IMG/VR virus record: IMGVR_UViG_3300001460_000267
Coordinates: 1 to 20,918 of that record
Source: a virus
Strand: one strand, 5' to 3'
DNA length: 20,918 nt
Shown: piece by piece, positions 1-6,076 of the stretch
Layout: every line of letters starts with the position of its first letter
Numbering within the stretch: the stretch's first letter is position 1
Made by a program: the position numbers and the translations under genes
Notes under the pieces: generated by a model
Seen by the model: the letters and a program-made list of their open reading frames with translations, nothing else
Database searches by the model: none
Told to the model about the DNA's origin: nothing

Positions 1-381
1 GATAGAGTTGAAGACGCTATCTATGCAACGAGAGCAGCTTTACAAGAAGGTATTGTTGCCGGCGGTGGTGTTGCTTTATTGAATGCAGCACTAAGTATAG
101 ATGAAAAAAATATTGGTGAAAAGATATTAAGTCAAGCAATTGTCTCCCCATTTAGAACCATTCTAGATAATGCAGGTATAGAAAATGCTAAAGTTCCAAA
201 GAAAACCGGGTATGGTATTAATGTAATTACAGGTAAAGAAGTTAATATGGTTAAAACTGGTATAATTGATCCAGTATTAGTAACAAAGACAGCGCTGAAG
301 AATGCAGTTAGTGTTGTTAATACTATATTTTCTGCAGATTGTGTAATCTCTAATATAAGAATAGACAATGCAAGCAATTAA
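1..381 (+). CDS. groEL: Chaperonin GroEL, C-terminal part (5' end outside window)
   Basis: This is the last 126 residues of a GroEL-type chaperonin, the ATP-driven barrel that folds proteins in the cytoplasm. Frame 1 is open from the first base and begins DRVEDAIYATRAALQEG followed by IVAGGGVAL. That is the highly conserved start of the second half of the equatorial domain. The Asp coded at 13-15 aligns with E. coli GroEL Asp398, which is needed for ATP hydrolysis. GYGINVITG and the stretch GIIDPVLVTKTAL match the usual C-terminal nucleotide-binding elements. The protein ends at NASN, so the Gly-Gly-Met tail of most bacterial GroELs is absent. The groES start lies inside its last codons (14-base overlap), which makes translational coupling likely. 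It sits in a phage late operon, so I read it as phage-encoded rather than host. The apical domain is outside the window, so completeness cannot be judged. Confidence 0.93.
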   Translation, partial: DRVEDAIYATRAALQEGIVAGGGVALLNAALSIDEKNIGEKILSQAIVSPFRTILDNAGIENAKVPKKTGYGINVITGKEVNMVKTGIIDPVLVTKTALKNAVSVVNTIFSADCVISNIRIDNASN

Positions 382-625
382 TTATTATCTAGTTATTGAA
401 AAAATAAAAGAAGCGCCGAAGAAAGTAGGTGGCTTAGAGCTTACGGAAGATCAGAATAAAGATGTAAGGTATGCAAAAGGAAAAATAATATCTGTTGGAG
501 ATAAAGTGGAAATGTTAAAAACAGATGATATAGTACATTACGATAAACACGCTGGACACGGAATAGAGTGGAAAGACAAATTATACTATGTATTAAAGCT
601 AGGGGATATAGTTTTAGTTGAATGA
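368..625 (+). CDS. groES: Co-chaperonin GroES
   Basis: An 85-residue chaperonin-10 protein, the lid that closes the GroEL cavity. It is slightly shorter than the 95-100 residues usual for bacterial GroES. Three parts of the fold can be seen. The N-terminal strand is YYLVIEKIKEAP. The mobile loop is centred on VGGLELTE (residues 20-27), the counterpart of the GGIVLTG segment that docks into GroEL. The body has GKIISVGD, then DDIVHYDKHAG and a final YVLKLGDIVLVE resembling the ESDILAIVE ending. The start at 368 lies inside the end of groEL, and its stop overlaps the next start as ATGA at 622-625. Phages are known to encode their own co-chaperonins (for example T4 gp31). Here the cognate GroEL is encoded immediately upstream, so the two probably act as a pair. 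Confidence 0.92.
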   Translation: MQAINYYLVIEKIKEAPKKVGGLELTEDQNKDVRYAKGKIISVGDKVEMLKTDDIVHYDKHAGHGIEWKDKLYYVLKLGDIVLVE

Positions 626-1062
626 GACTAGACGCTAGTGACATAAAAGAATTAAATTTATTAAAGTATTATAGGCTCATTCGTAAATGGGCCTGTAAAA
701 CTTATGACCTAAAAGATGCTGATTTAGAACTTTTAGTGTATTTAGATTGCAAATCGCGATTTACACGTAATGAATTTATAGAAGGCGTATATACATATTC
801 CTGGGATAAAACCCGATGGGATAGACTCAGAAAAAATGGGTGGATAGATGTATGGCGCCAAAGAAATAGAACAACTATAAAATATAGTATATACAAAACC
901 TCATTTAAATGTAGTCAACTCATATCTCGTATATACAGAATAATGCTCGCGCAAGAAGACTTACCTACTAGCGAGCGAAGTGTATTTTATAACAATAAAT
1001 CATATACTGATAAAGTCTATAATAAAGCTATAGATGATATGATTAAAGATAAAGATCGCTAA
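622..1062 (+). CDS. Unrecognised 146-aa protein, possible winged-helix fold
   Basis: I do not recognise this protein by name. Its layout resembles a MarR-like winged helix. There is an N-terminal helix (LNLLKYYRLIRKWACKTY, residues 11-28). A helix-turn-helix-like stretch follows: DLELLVYL, then RFTRNEFIEG, then SWDKTRWDRLRKNGWIDVWR. Next come a possible wing (RQRNRTTIKYSIY) and a C-terminal helix rich in Arg and Ile (residues 97-110). The GWI turn just before the wing is typical of such folds. If so, it may bind DNA and regulate late genes, but no function is proven. It is tightly embedded between groES (ATGA overlap at 622) and the HExxH gene (TAATG overlap at 1060-1064), so it is co-transcribed and translationally coupled. 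Confidence 0.72.
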   Translation: MRLDASDIKELNLLKYYRLIRKWACKTYDLKDADLELLVYLDCKSRFTRNEFIEGVYTYSWDKTRWDRLRKNGWIDVWRQRNRTTIKYSIYKTSFKCSQLISRIYRIMLAQEDLPTSERSVFYNNKSYTDKVYNKAIDDMIKDKDR

Positions 1063-1463
1063 TGGGCTACACAATGAAAACTAATATTCCGGGACTCCTA
1101 GGCTTGAATGAAGAACATTCAACACCTGATATCCCAGTATTTGAAGAAAATTTGGGTGGTGCATGGGGCTATGCCAATATGGATAGAACTATTCATATTA
1201 ATAGTAAGTTAAATGATAGTCAAAAAGAAAAGGCGGTTGAACACGAACATGAGCATGTAATGCAGATGCGTAAAGGAGAAGCTTGGTTTGATAATAATAA
1301 CGTTTATCATCAACCAGATAAAAGCAAACCAATACAAACATATAAAAGGGTTGGTAATGGAATACTAGTAAAAGGTAAAGTAATACCTAATGGTCATCCA
1401 GAAAATCCTATTGAAAAATCTGTATACAATAAAACGGGTCATAAACCTACAAACTTAACTTAA
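1062..1463 (+). CDS. Small HExxH (zincin-like) protein
   Basis: A 133-residue protein whose clearest feature is HEHEH at residues 61-65 (bases 1242-1256). This satisfies the HExxH zinc-binding and catalytic motif of metallopeptidases. It sits in a helix beginning NDSQKEKAVE and continuing VMQMRKGEAWFD. The stretch before it, GYANMDRTIHINSKL, could be the edge strand that precedes the active-site helix in zincins. Hydrophobic positions around the motif fit an amphipathic active-site helix. A third zinc ligand cannot be assigned; Glu73 of KGEAW and His83 are candidates. There is no signal peptide or membrane segment. The start at 1062 overlaps the previous stop as TAATG; a second Met at residue 5 is an alternative start. 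It may be a virion-associated or prohead-maturation peptidase, or an inactive homologue. Substrate unknown. Confidence 0.75.
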   Translation: MGYTMKTNIPGLLGLNEEHSTPDIPVFEENLGGAWGYANMDRTIHINSKLNDSQKEKAVEHEHEHVMQMRKGEAWFDNNNVYHQPDKSKPIQTYKRVGNGILVKGKVIPNGHPENPIEKSVYNKTGHKPTNLT

Positions 1464-1465
1464 TT

Positions 1466-1759
1466 ATGCCAACAAAAAACGCACCATCAAAAAAGAAGTC
1501 TTTAGGCTACTATAATAAGGTAAAAGATAAAAATAAAGAAGGAGCTGCCGCTGGAGGCGGTATGACTAAAAAGGGTGTGGCTAAATACAGAAAAGATAAT
1601 CCTGGTAGTAAGCTTAAAACTGCCGTTACTAAGTGTGACGTTAAAGTAGGTACAAAAGCATACAAAAGACAAAAAGCATTTTGCAGCAGATCTAAAAGCT
1701 GGAATGGCGAAAGAGGAAAAGCAGCCAGAAGAAGATGGTGTTGCAGTAGACACAAATAA
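1466..1759 (+). CDS. Conserved small basic phage protein, function unknown
   Basis: A 97-residue, strongly Lys/Arg-rich protein. Its pattern is one I recognise from many phage genomes: a Lys-rich head, Gly-rich GGGMTKKGVAKYRKDNPGSKLKTAVT (residues 30-55, quoted here only as a landmark), then KAYKRQKAFCSRSKSWNG and ERGKAARRRWCC. The conserved Cys in FCSRS and the terminal Cys pair could bind metal or form a disulfide. No enzymatic role is known to me. The charge suggests nucleic-acid binding or packaging in the virion, which is inference. It starts two bases after the upstream stop. Its last 56 bases overlap the longest form of the next gene in another frame. Confidence 0.78.
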   Translation: MPTKNAPSKKKSLGYYNKVKDKNKEGAAAGGGMTKKGVAKYRKDNPGSKLKTAVTKCDVKVGTKAYKRQKAFCSRSKSWNGERGKAARRRWCCSRHK

Positions 1760-1931
1760 TATGTATAGAGAAAAACCACAGGGTCTTGGAGACTCAATAG
1801 AAAATTTAACAACAAAAACAGGGATAAAGGGGTTTGTAGATAAAGTATCAAATGGCCTTAACATACCATGCGGCTGCGAAGGTAGACGTCAGGCTATGAA
1901 TACTTTGTTCCCGTATAAATACAAACGATAA
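1704..1931 (+). CDS. Conserved small phage protein with CGC cluster and LFPY end
   Basis: A 75-residue protein of unknown function. The core KPQGLGDSIENLTTKTGIKG, the Cys motif CGC (residues 56-58) in a CEGRRQAMN context, and the ending TLFPYKYKR resemble small proteins in other phages. Those usually end in a Cys-Gly-Cys cluster, a basic helix and LFPY. The two closely spaced cysteines may bind a metal, but this is inference. The start is ambiguous. ATG at 1704 gives an acidic N-terminal extension (MAKEEKQPEEDG) and a 56-base overlap with the upstream gene. ATG at 1761 (residue 20) lies one base after the upstream stop and would remove the overlap. I keep 1704 because the extension reads as plausible protein. 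Confidence 0.7.
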   Translation: MAKEEKQPEEDGVAVDTNNMYREKPQGLGDSIENLTTKTGIKGFVDKVSNGLNIPCGCEGRRQAMNTLFPYKYKR

Positions 1932-1942
1932 AAACAAAAATC

Positions 1943-3010
1943 ATGCCTAACAAACAAACAGAAAAAGAAATTGCAAAACAAAAAGCTGTAAAAGGAGGAA
2001 TGCCTCCAAATGTAGCTGATAAAGTATTTAAAATGAGTAACGACAAAGTTGCTTATATGGCTCAAGTAGCTGGTAACCCTTCAATGCAAATGAATCCTGC
2101 GGATAGAGTTATGGCTGAAGATCCTACAACAATTAAAAGACCTTTATATGCTCTTGAAAGTAATAAAGATTTATATACTGAAACTAGTAAATCTGGTGAA
2201 ACAATAACATACGATACTACTAAAGACGGAAGATCTGTTATATATAGTCCTGGCAGCGCAGTGCCTGGTAATATTATGCAAAGAACTAGCACATCATCAA
2301 GGGATGACTTGTTTAGTAGTAAAAACTATTCTACAAACCAAAACTCTGCAGGTGGGGTTTTTGAAAATCAAGTACTGTCATCTGTTAATCAAATTTACAC
2401 TGGTAATCGTAGAGCAATGGGTGATTATAAAAGACAAACAAGTAATCAACTAAGAGAAAGCAATAATATGAGTTATTCAAATGTTGACTTTAGATCTAGC
2501 GCTTCTACAAAAAATCCATATTCGGGTAAAGAAATTACATTTGGAAGCACAAATAATGTTAGCAATTATTCATATGATACTAATAAAAGTATCAATGATA
2601 TTAAAAGACTTAAACATATTTTTCCACATATGCAAAAAAGCTTTGTTGCTAGTAATAAAGTTCAAAAAAGTATTAACAGCTCAGTTAAAGATTGGAGAAG
2701 TGGATCTACGCCAATTAAAAGTTCTGGAGATATAGTTAAAGTAACAGGTGCTAAGCCTCAGCTTTTAGGTTCTTTTGCGCCAAATTCTGTATCTGGTACT
2801 CCCAAAAAAGTATCTTCCAAAAAACCACCAAGACAGAAAAAAGGATTTGGGGGACTTATTAATCCCCTCAATGTTATACAATATGCAGGAACTTTTTTAA
2901 GTGGAAACAAATATAAAAGAAGAGATATGGAGCAACGAGGCTACACTCAGCTTATAGGTAATAGACAAGTTAACCCAGGGCAAACATACAGGGGTAATAG
3001 TGGGTGGTAA
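1943..3010 (+). CDS. Hypothetical 355-aa low-complexity protein
   Basis: Not recognised. The protein is rich in Ser, Asn, Thr and Lys and looks largely disordered. The N-terminal part, KAVKGGMPPNVADKVFKM then NDKVAYMAQVAGNP, could form two short helices. The middle (about residues 60-270) has no evident domain. The C-terminus is basic, with KKPPRQKKGFGGL and then a short hydrophobic run LINPLNVIQYAGTFLSG (about 305-321) and KYKRRDMEQRGYTQL. There is no signal peptide, cysteine cluster or catalytic motif. The start lies 11 bases after the preceding stop with an A-rich leader and no Shine-Dalgarno. Its position between small late genes and the holin suggests a virion or assembly-related protein. 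That placement is the only clue to its job. Confidence 0.72.
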   Translation: MPNKQTEKEIAKQKAVKGGMPPNVADKVFKMSNDKVAYMAQVAGNPSMQMNPADRVMAEDPTTIKRPLYALESNKDLYTETSKSGETITYDTTKDGRSVIYSPGSAVPGNIMQRTSTSSRDDLFSSKNYSTNQNSAGGVFENQVLSSVNQIYTGNRRAMGDYKRQTSNQLRESNNMSYSNVDFRSSASTKNPYSGKEITFGSTNNVSNYSYDTNKSINDIKRLKHIFPHMQKSFVASNKVQKSINSSVKDWRSGSTPIKSSGDIVKVTGAKPQLLGSFAPNSVSGTPKKVSSKKPPRQKKGFGGLINPLNVIQYAGTFLSGNKYKRRDMEQRGYTQLIGNRQVNPGQTYRGNSGW

Positions 3011-3052
3011 GACAAAGTAAATACAAACAATCAAATTAAATTAAATAAAATT

Positions 3053-3418
3053 ATGAAAAAAACAATTTTAGCATTAGCTATGCTTTTTAGCGTAGTTGTA
3101 AACGGACAAGACTTTTCAGGTATATGGCAAGACGAGGGAGATTCATCTTTCTATGTTGTGATATTAAATAATAAGGAAAAAGGATTAATATTTTCAAACT
3201 TTTCATTTATAGAACAAAATTTAATTCAAGAAAAAGTTTTAAATAGAGATGAAGATGTTGTAAAAACCGTTGTGCACAATCCCAATAATGGGTGGAGGAC
3301 TTTTTGCAAGTATACATATATTAACAGAAATACTATTCAAATTGAGTATACAGGTGATATTAGAAAAACTTCCTTTTTACATAGAAAAAAAATAACCGAT
3401 GTCAAAAATACTATCTAA
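3053..3418 (+). CDS. Secreted small protein with Sec signal peptide
   Basis: A 121-residue protein with a clear type I signal peptide: MKK, the hydrophobic core TILALAMLFSVVV, then NGQDF. Cleavage is likely after Gly18, leaving Gln at the mature N-terminus, a pattern characteristic of Bacteroidota exported proteins. There is no lipobox cysteine. The mature part begins FSGIWQDEGDSSFYVVILNN and continues with alternating polar and hydrophobic segments, as in a small lipocalin-like beta-barrel. One Cys is present (FCKYTY). Being next to the holin, it could act in the periplasm at lysis or in superinfection exclusion; neither is shown. It may also be a captured host-type protein. It begins 42 bases after the previous stop, one of the larger gaps in the window, and its last 20 bases overlap the holin start. 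Confidence 0.8.
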   Translation: MKKTILALAMLFSVVVNGQDFSGIWQDEGDSSFYVVILNNKEKGLIFSNFSFIEQNLIQEKVLNRDEDVVKTVVHNPNNGWRTFCKYTYINRNTIQIEYTGDIRKTSFLHRKKITDVKNTI

Positions 3419-3797
3419 ATTATTTGGTAATGCCAGTGGGACTATAATAGATAAGCTCTCTGGCGTTGCCGATAAGTTTATTCGAACTAGTGATGAAAAA
3501 GCTGAGTTTGAAAAAGAAATGACGCAAATATTTATAGAAGCAGAAAAAGAAATGCAAAAGAATGTAACCGAAAGATGGAAAGCGGACTTAGAGCATGGTA
3601 ACTGGTTTACTAGATCAGTTAGACCGTTAGTATTAGTATTCTTAATTGTAACTACTATATTAATGGTTTTTGTTGATTCCGGTTCTATAGCTTTTGAAGT
3701 AGAAGAAAAATGGACAGATCTTTTACAATTAGTTTTAATAACAGTAATCGGTGCCTATTTTGGCGGACGATCTGTTGAAAAAATAAAAAAAAAATAA
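3399..3797 (+). CDS. Holin of the GTA/3TM family
   Basis: A 132-residue membrane protein that fits the family known as holin of 3TMs for gene-transfer release. Residues 1-30 form an amphipathic head (SKILSKLFGNASGTIIDKL). Residues 31-65 are a charged helix (DEKAEFEKEMTQIFIEAEKE), followed by the conserved GNWFTRSVRPLVLV junction. Two hydrophobic helices are plain: about 75-93 (RPLVLVFLIVTTILMVFVD) and about 107-123 (DLLQLVLITVIGAYFGG). The tail is basic (RSVEKIKKK). It should oligomerise in the inner membrane and release lytic enzymes or depolarise the cell at the end of infection. Its start lies inside the end of the secreted-protein gene, and its stop abuts the next start at 3798. No endolysin was recognised beside it. 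Confidence 0.85.
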   Translation: MSKILSKLFGNASGTIIDKLSGVADKFIRTSDEKAEFEKEMTQIFIEAEKEMQKNVTERWKADLEHGNWFTRSVRPLVLVFLIVTTILMVFVDSGSIAFEVEEKWTDLLQLVLITVIGAYFGGRSVEKIKKK

Positions 3798-4139
3798 ATG
3801 CCTAGACTTAAAAATATACCACAAGATACTAGTATCAGTGACAATGATAAGTTATTAGGTACTGATTCTATAACTGGGAATACAAGAAATTACTTAATAG
3901 GAGATTTAAAGTCTCATATTAAAACAGCAAGACTTTACACTCACAACCAAGCAATAGCTTCTACTACGTGGGTAATAAATCACAATACAGATACGTTCCC
4001 CAGTGTAAGCTTAAAATTTTCCAGCAGTGATGAAGTCTATGAAAATGTAGGTGCATTTGCTGGTATAAAATACAACAACGGAAATACTTTAACAATAACC
4101 TTAGCGGCTGCGGAAAGTGGTTACGCATACTTAAACTAA
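3798..4139 (+). CDS. Small tail-fibre or fibre-tip protein
   Basis: A 113-residue structural protein. The N-terminal half, DTSISDNDKLLGTDSITGNT then RNYLIGDLKSHI, matches the head found on many phage tail-fibre proteins. The C-terminal half has the common beta-sandwich tip pattern: TTWVINHNTDTFPSVSLKF, then YNNGNTLTITLAAAESGYAYLN-like strands, ending exactly at the stop. It probably caps a fibre or acts as a short accessory fibre. It directly abuts the holin stop and precedes the larger fibre gene by six bases, so it belongs to the fibre operon. No trimerisation coiled coil is visible. Confidence 0.75.
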   Translation: MPRLKNIPQDTSISDNDKLLGTDSITGNTRNYLIGDLKSHIKTARLYTHNQAIASTTWVINHNTDTFPSVSLKFSSSDEVYENVGAFAGIKYNNGNTLTITLAAAESGYAYLN

Positions 4140-4145
4140 CAAAAA

Positions 4146-5873
4146 ATGAGTAAAATACCTTTTTTAAATCACTTAGACTTACGAAGTGTATCAGAGCTGC
4201 AAAATGCAATTCTGCATAAAACAACAACGTCCTCTGCGTCTAACGTAGAAGGTAAGTTATTATACGATACTGGCAGTAATACAATACAGTATTATAATGG
4301 ATCTAGCTGGATAAGCTTAACTGGACAAGACGCTAACACATTTAGAACAGTAAAAGTTGATACTAATAATGATGGCTCAGCCAATGCAACACTTGGGGCT
4401 ACTGAAAACTTACAGTTTATAGGTGGAAGTAATATAACTTTAGCTGAATCCGCAGGAGTTGTTACTATTAATGCCGGAGCTGCCACTACAGTCGGTAAAA
4501 CAAATTCAACACAAAGATCAGGTTCGATAGAGCTTATAGCAGGTACAAACGTATCTATAACTGAATCTGGTACAACTGGACACTTTACATTTGCGTCTAC
4601 GGATACTCAGCCATTAACAACTGAGCAAGTTCAAGATATTGTTGGGGCAATGGTATCAAGTAACACTGAAACAAGGATTGGTGTAACATATGACGATACA
4701 AATGGTAAATTAGATTTTGTGGCAGATAATATGAATTACAATCACCCAACACATGACGGGGATGATATTTCAATAGATACTTCTGGCGCCGCAGTAATTG
4801 ACACTTTAGTTCTAACAACAAACACTTTAGGGCACGTTACTGATGCTTCTGCAACAACAAGAAATTTAACTTTAGCAAACTTAGGGTTTACAGGTGCTAC
4901 TAACGCAAACAATTATAGTTTAAACTTATCTAAGTTAAATACTGTAACCTCTGCAATGACAGGTAGTGATACTTTAACGTTTGGGGATTCTGGAAATGAC
5001 ACTCAAGTAACAATAAACGGTAACTTAACTGTTATTGGTACTACAACTACAAATAATGTTGAAACAGTATCTACATCAAATGGTGTACAATTTGAGGGGA
5101 CAGCAGCTGATGGGCACGATGCAATACTTAAATCCGTAGTTGCTAGTTCTGATAAAACATATACATTACCAAATATAACTGGTCACATCCCAATATTAAC
5201 TAATGATCCTGGCACTACAGCTATATCGGCTACAGCTACTGAACTTAATTATGTTGATGGCGTTACCAGTGCTATTCAAAGTCAAATTAACGGTAAAGAG
5301 CCGTCTAGTGCTAAGCTAACTGAATTAGCGACTATGGCTCAGGCTACTGCAAATGCTTTAGCAGATCTAACAGGTACTGAAGTTGGAAAAATAGACGGTA
5401 CAACAGCTGGTACGGTAGTCGCTAGTAAAGCGGTTGTGGTTGATAGTAATAAAGATGTAACTGGATTTAGAAACTTAACATTAACTGGTGAGCTAGATGC
5501 TGGCTCATTAGATGTTTCTGGTAATGCAGATATTGATGGTACTCTAGAGGCTGACGCAATAACAGTTAACGGTACTGCATTAAATACTGTAATTGATGGC
5601 CGAATTACTAATAGAGAATATAAAGGAAACTTCCCTAGTTCAGCAACATCAGCGGGCGACACTATAACAATAACTCATAGTTTAGCTACAAGAGATGTTG
5701 TTGTACAGTTTTACGCTAACGTTGCAGATATAACAGGTAATGGATCAGGAGATGTTACACAGTATGAAGAAGTAAAACTTAATAACACTAGAGCTACCGC
5801 AAATACTATTACTTTAGTGCCTTTAGTACCTCTTGCGGCAAACGCATTAAGAGTACTTATTAAAGAACTATAA
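4146..5873 (+). CDS. Tail fibre protein, 575 aa
   Basis: A receptor-binding-type fibre. Residues 1-60 form an attachment-like head, with IPFLNHLDLRSVSELQNA and then GKLLYDTGSNTIQYYNGSSW. The shaft is built of short Gly/Thr/Asn-rich beta repeats such as NLQFIGGSNITLAES and GHVTDASATTRNLTLANLGFTG. It also carries phrases typical of marine phage fibres: KTYTLPNITGHIPIL, TATELNYVDGVTSAIQSQI and LDAGSLDVSGNADIDG. The C-terminal domain (about residues 485-575) is a small beta-sandwich: SAGDTITITHSLATRDVVVQ, then NTITLVPLVPLAANALRVLI. The repeat around 5481-5540 is related to five copies in the 2452-aa fibre downstream. No catalytic motif is seen. Probably trimeric; the receptor is unknown. Confidence 0.88.
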   Translation: MSKIPFLNHLDLRSVSELQNAILHKTTTSSASNVEGKLLYDTGSNTIQYYNGSSWISLTGQDANTFRTVKVDTNNDGSANATLGATENLQFIGGSNITLAESAGVVTINAGAATTVGKTNSTQRSGSIELIAGTNVSITESGTTGHFTFASTDTQPLTTEQVQDIVGAMVSSNTETRIGVTYDDTNGKLDFVADNMNYNHPTHDGDDISIDTSGAAVIDTLVLTTNTLGHVTDASATTRNLTLANLGFTGATNANNYSLNLSKLNTVTSAMTGSDTLTFGDSGNDTQVTINGNLTVIGTTTTNNVETVSTSNGVQFEGTAADGHDAILKSVVASSDKTYTLPNITGHIPILTNDPGTTAISATATELNYVDGVTSAIQSQINGKEPSSAKLTELATMAQATANALADLTGTEVGKIDGTTAGTVVASKAVVVDSNKDVTGFRNLTLTGELDAGSLDVSGNADIDGTLEADAITVNGTALNTVIDGRITNREYKGNFPSSATSAGDTITITHSLATRDVVVQFYANVADITGNGSGDVTQYEEVKLNNTRATANTITLVPLVPLAANALRVLIKEL

Positions 5874-5884
5874 AATATAATTAA

Positions 5885-6076
5885 ATGATAATAAAATTAA
5901 AATATAACAAAGCAGAGAAGACACTTGAGGTATCTAACGATTACCCTGAGTGTCCTGTTGTTATAAACCCAAACGCTACGGTAGACGATGATGATAATCT
6001 ATCAATAGAAGTATCAGTAAACACTAGTTACCTAGCAGAAATACAATCATATTTAGATGGCAGCGTTAACGAGTAG
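5885..6076 (+). CDS. Hypothetical 63-aa acidic protein in the fibre operon
   Basis: Not recognised. The 63 residues begin with strand-like MIIKLKYNKAEKTLEV, continue with YPECPVVINPNATVDDDDN, and end with IEVSVNTSYLAEIQSYLDGS. The composition fits a small beta protein with a C-terminal helix. It could be a fibre connector or a chaperone for the spike that follows, but nothing in the sequence proves that. Its last 20 bases overlap the start of the 846-aa spike gene, indicating translational coupling. The leader is AT-rich (AATATAATTAA) without a Shine-Dalgarno. Confidence 0.65.
   Translation: MIIKLKYNKAEKTLEVSNDYPECPVVINPNATVDDDDNLSIEVSVNTSYLAEIQSYLDGSVNE

Noticed and set aside
1-381. Host chromosome fragment at the left edge
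   Set aside because: groEL overlaps groES, which overlaps a string of phage late genes without any junction, and the GroEL tail is not host-like. A phage-encoded chaperonin is the simpler reading.
1502-1864. Two overlapping minus-strand open frames opposite the small conserved genes
   Set aside because: Leu/Phe/Ser-rich translations are the reverse of Lys/Gly/Glu-rich coding on the + strand, whose products match known small phage proteins.
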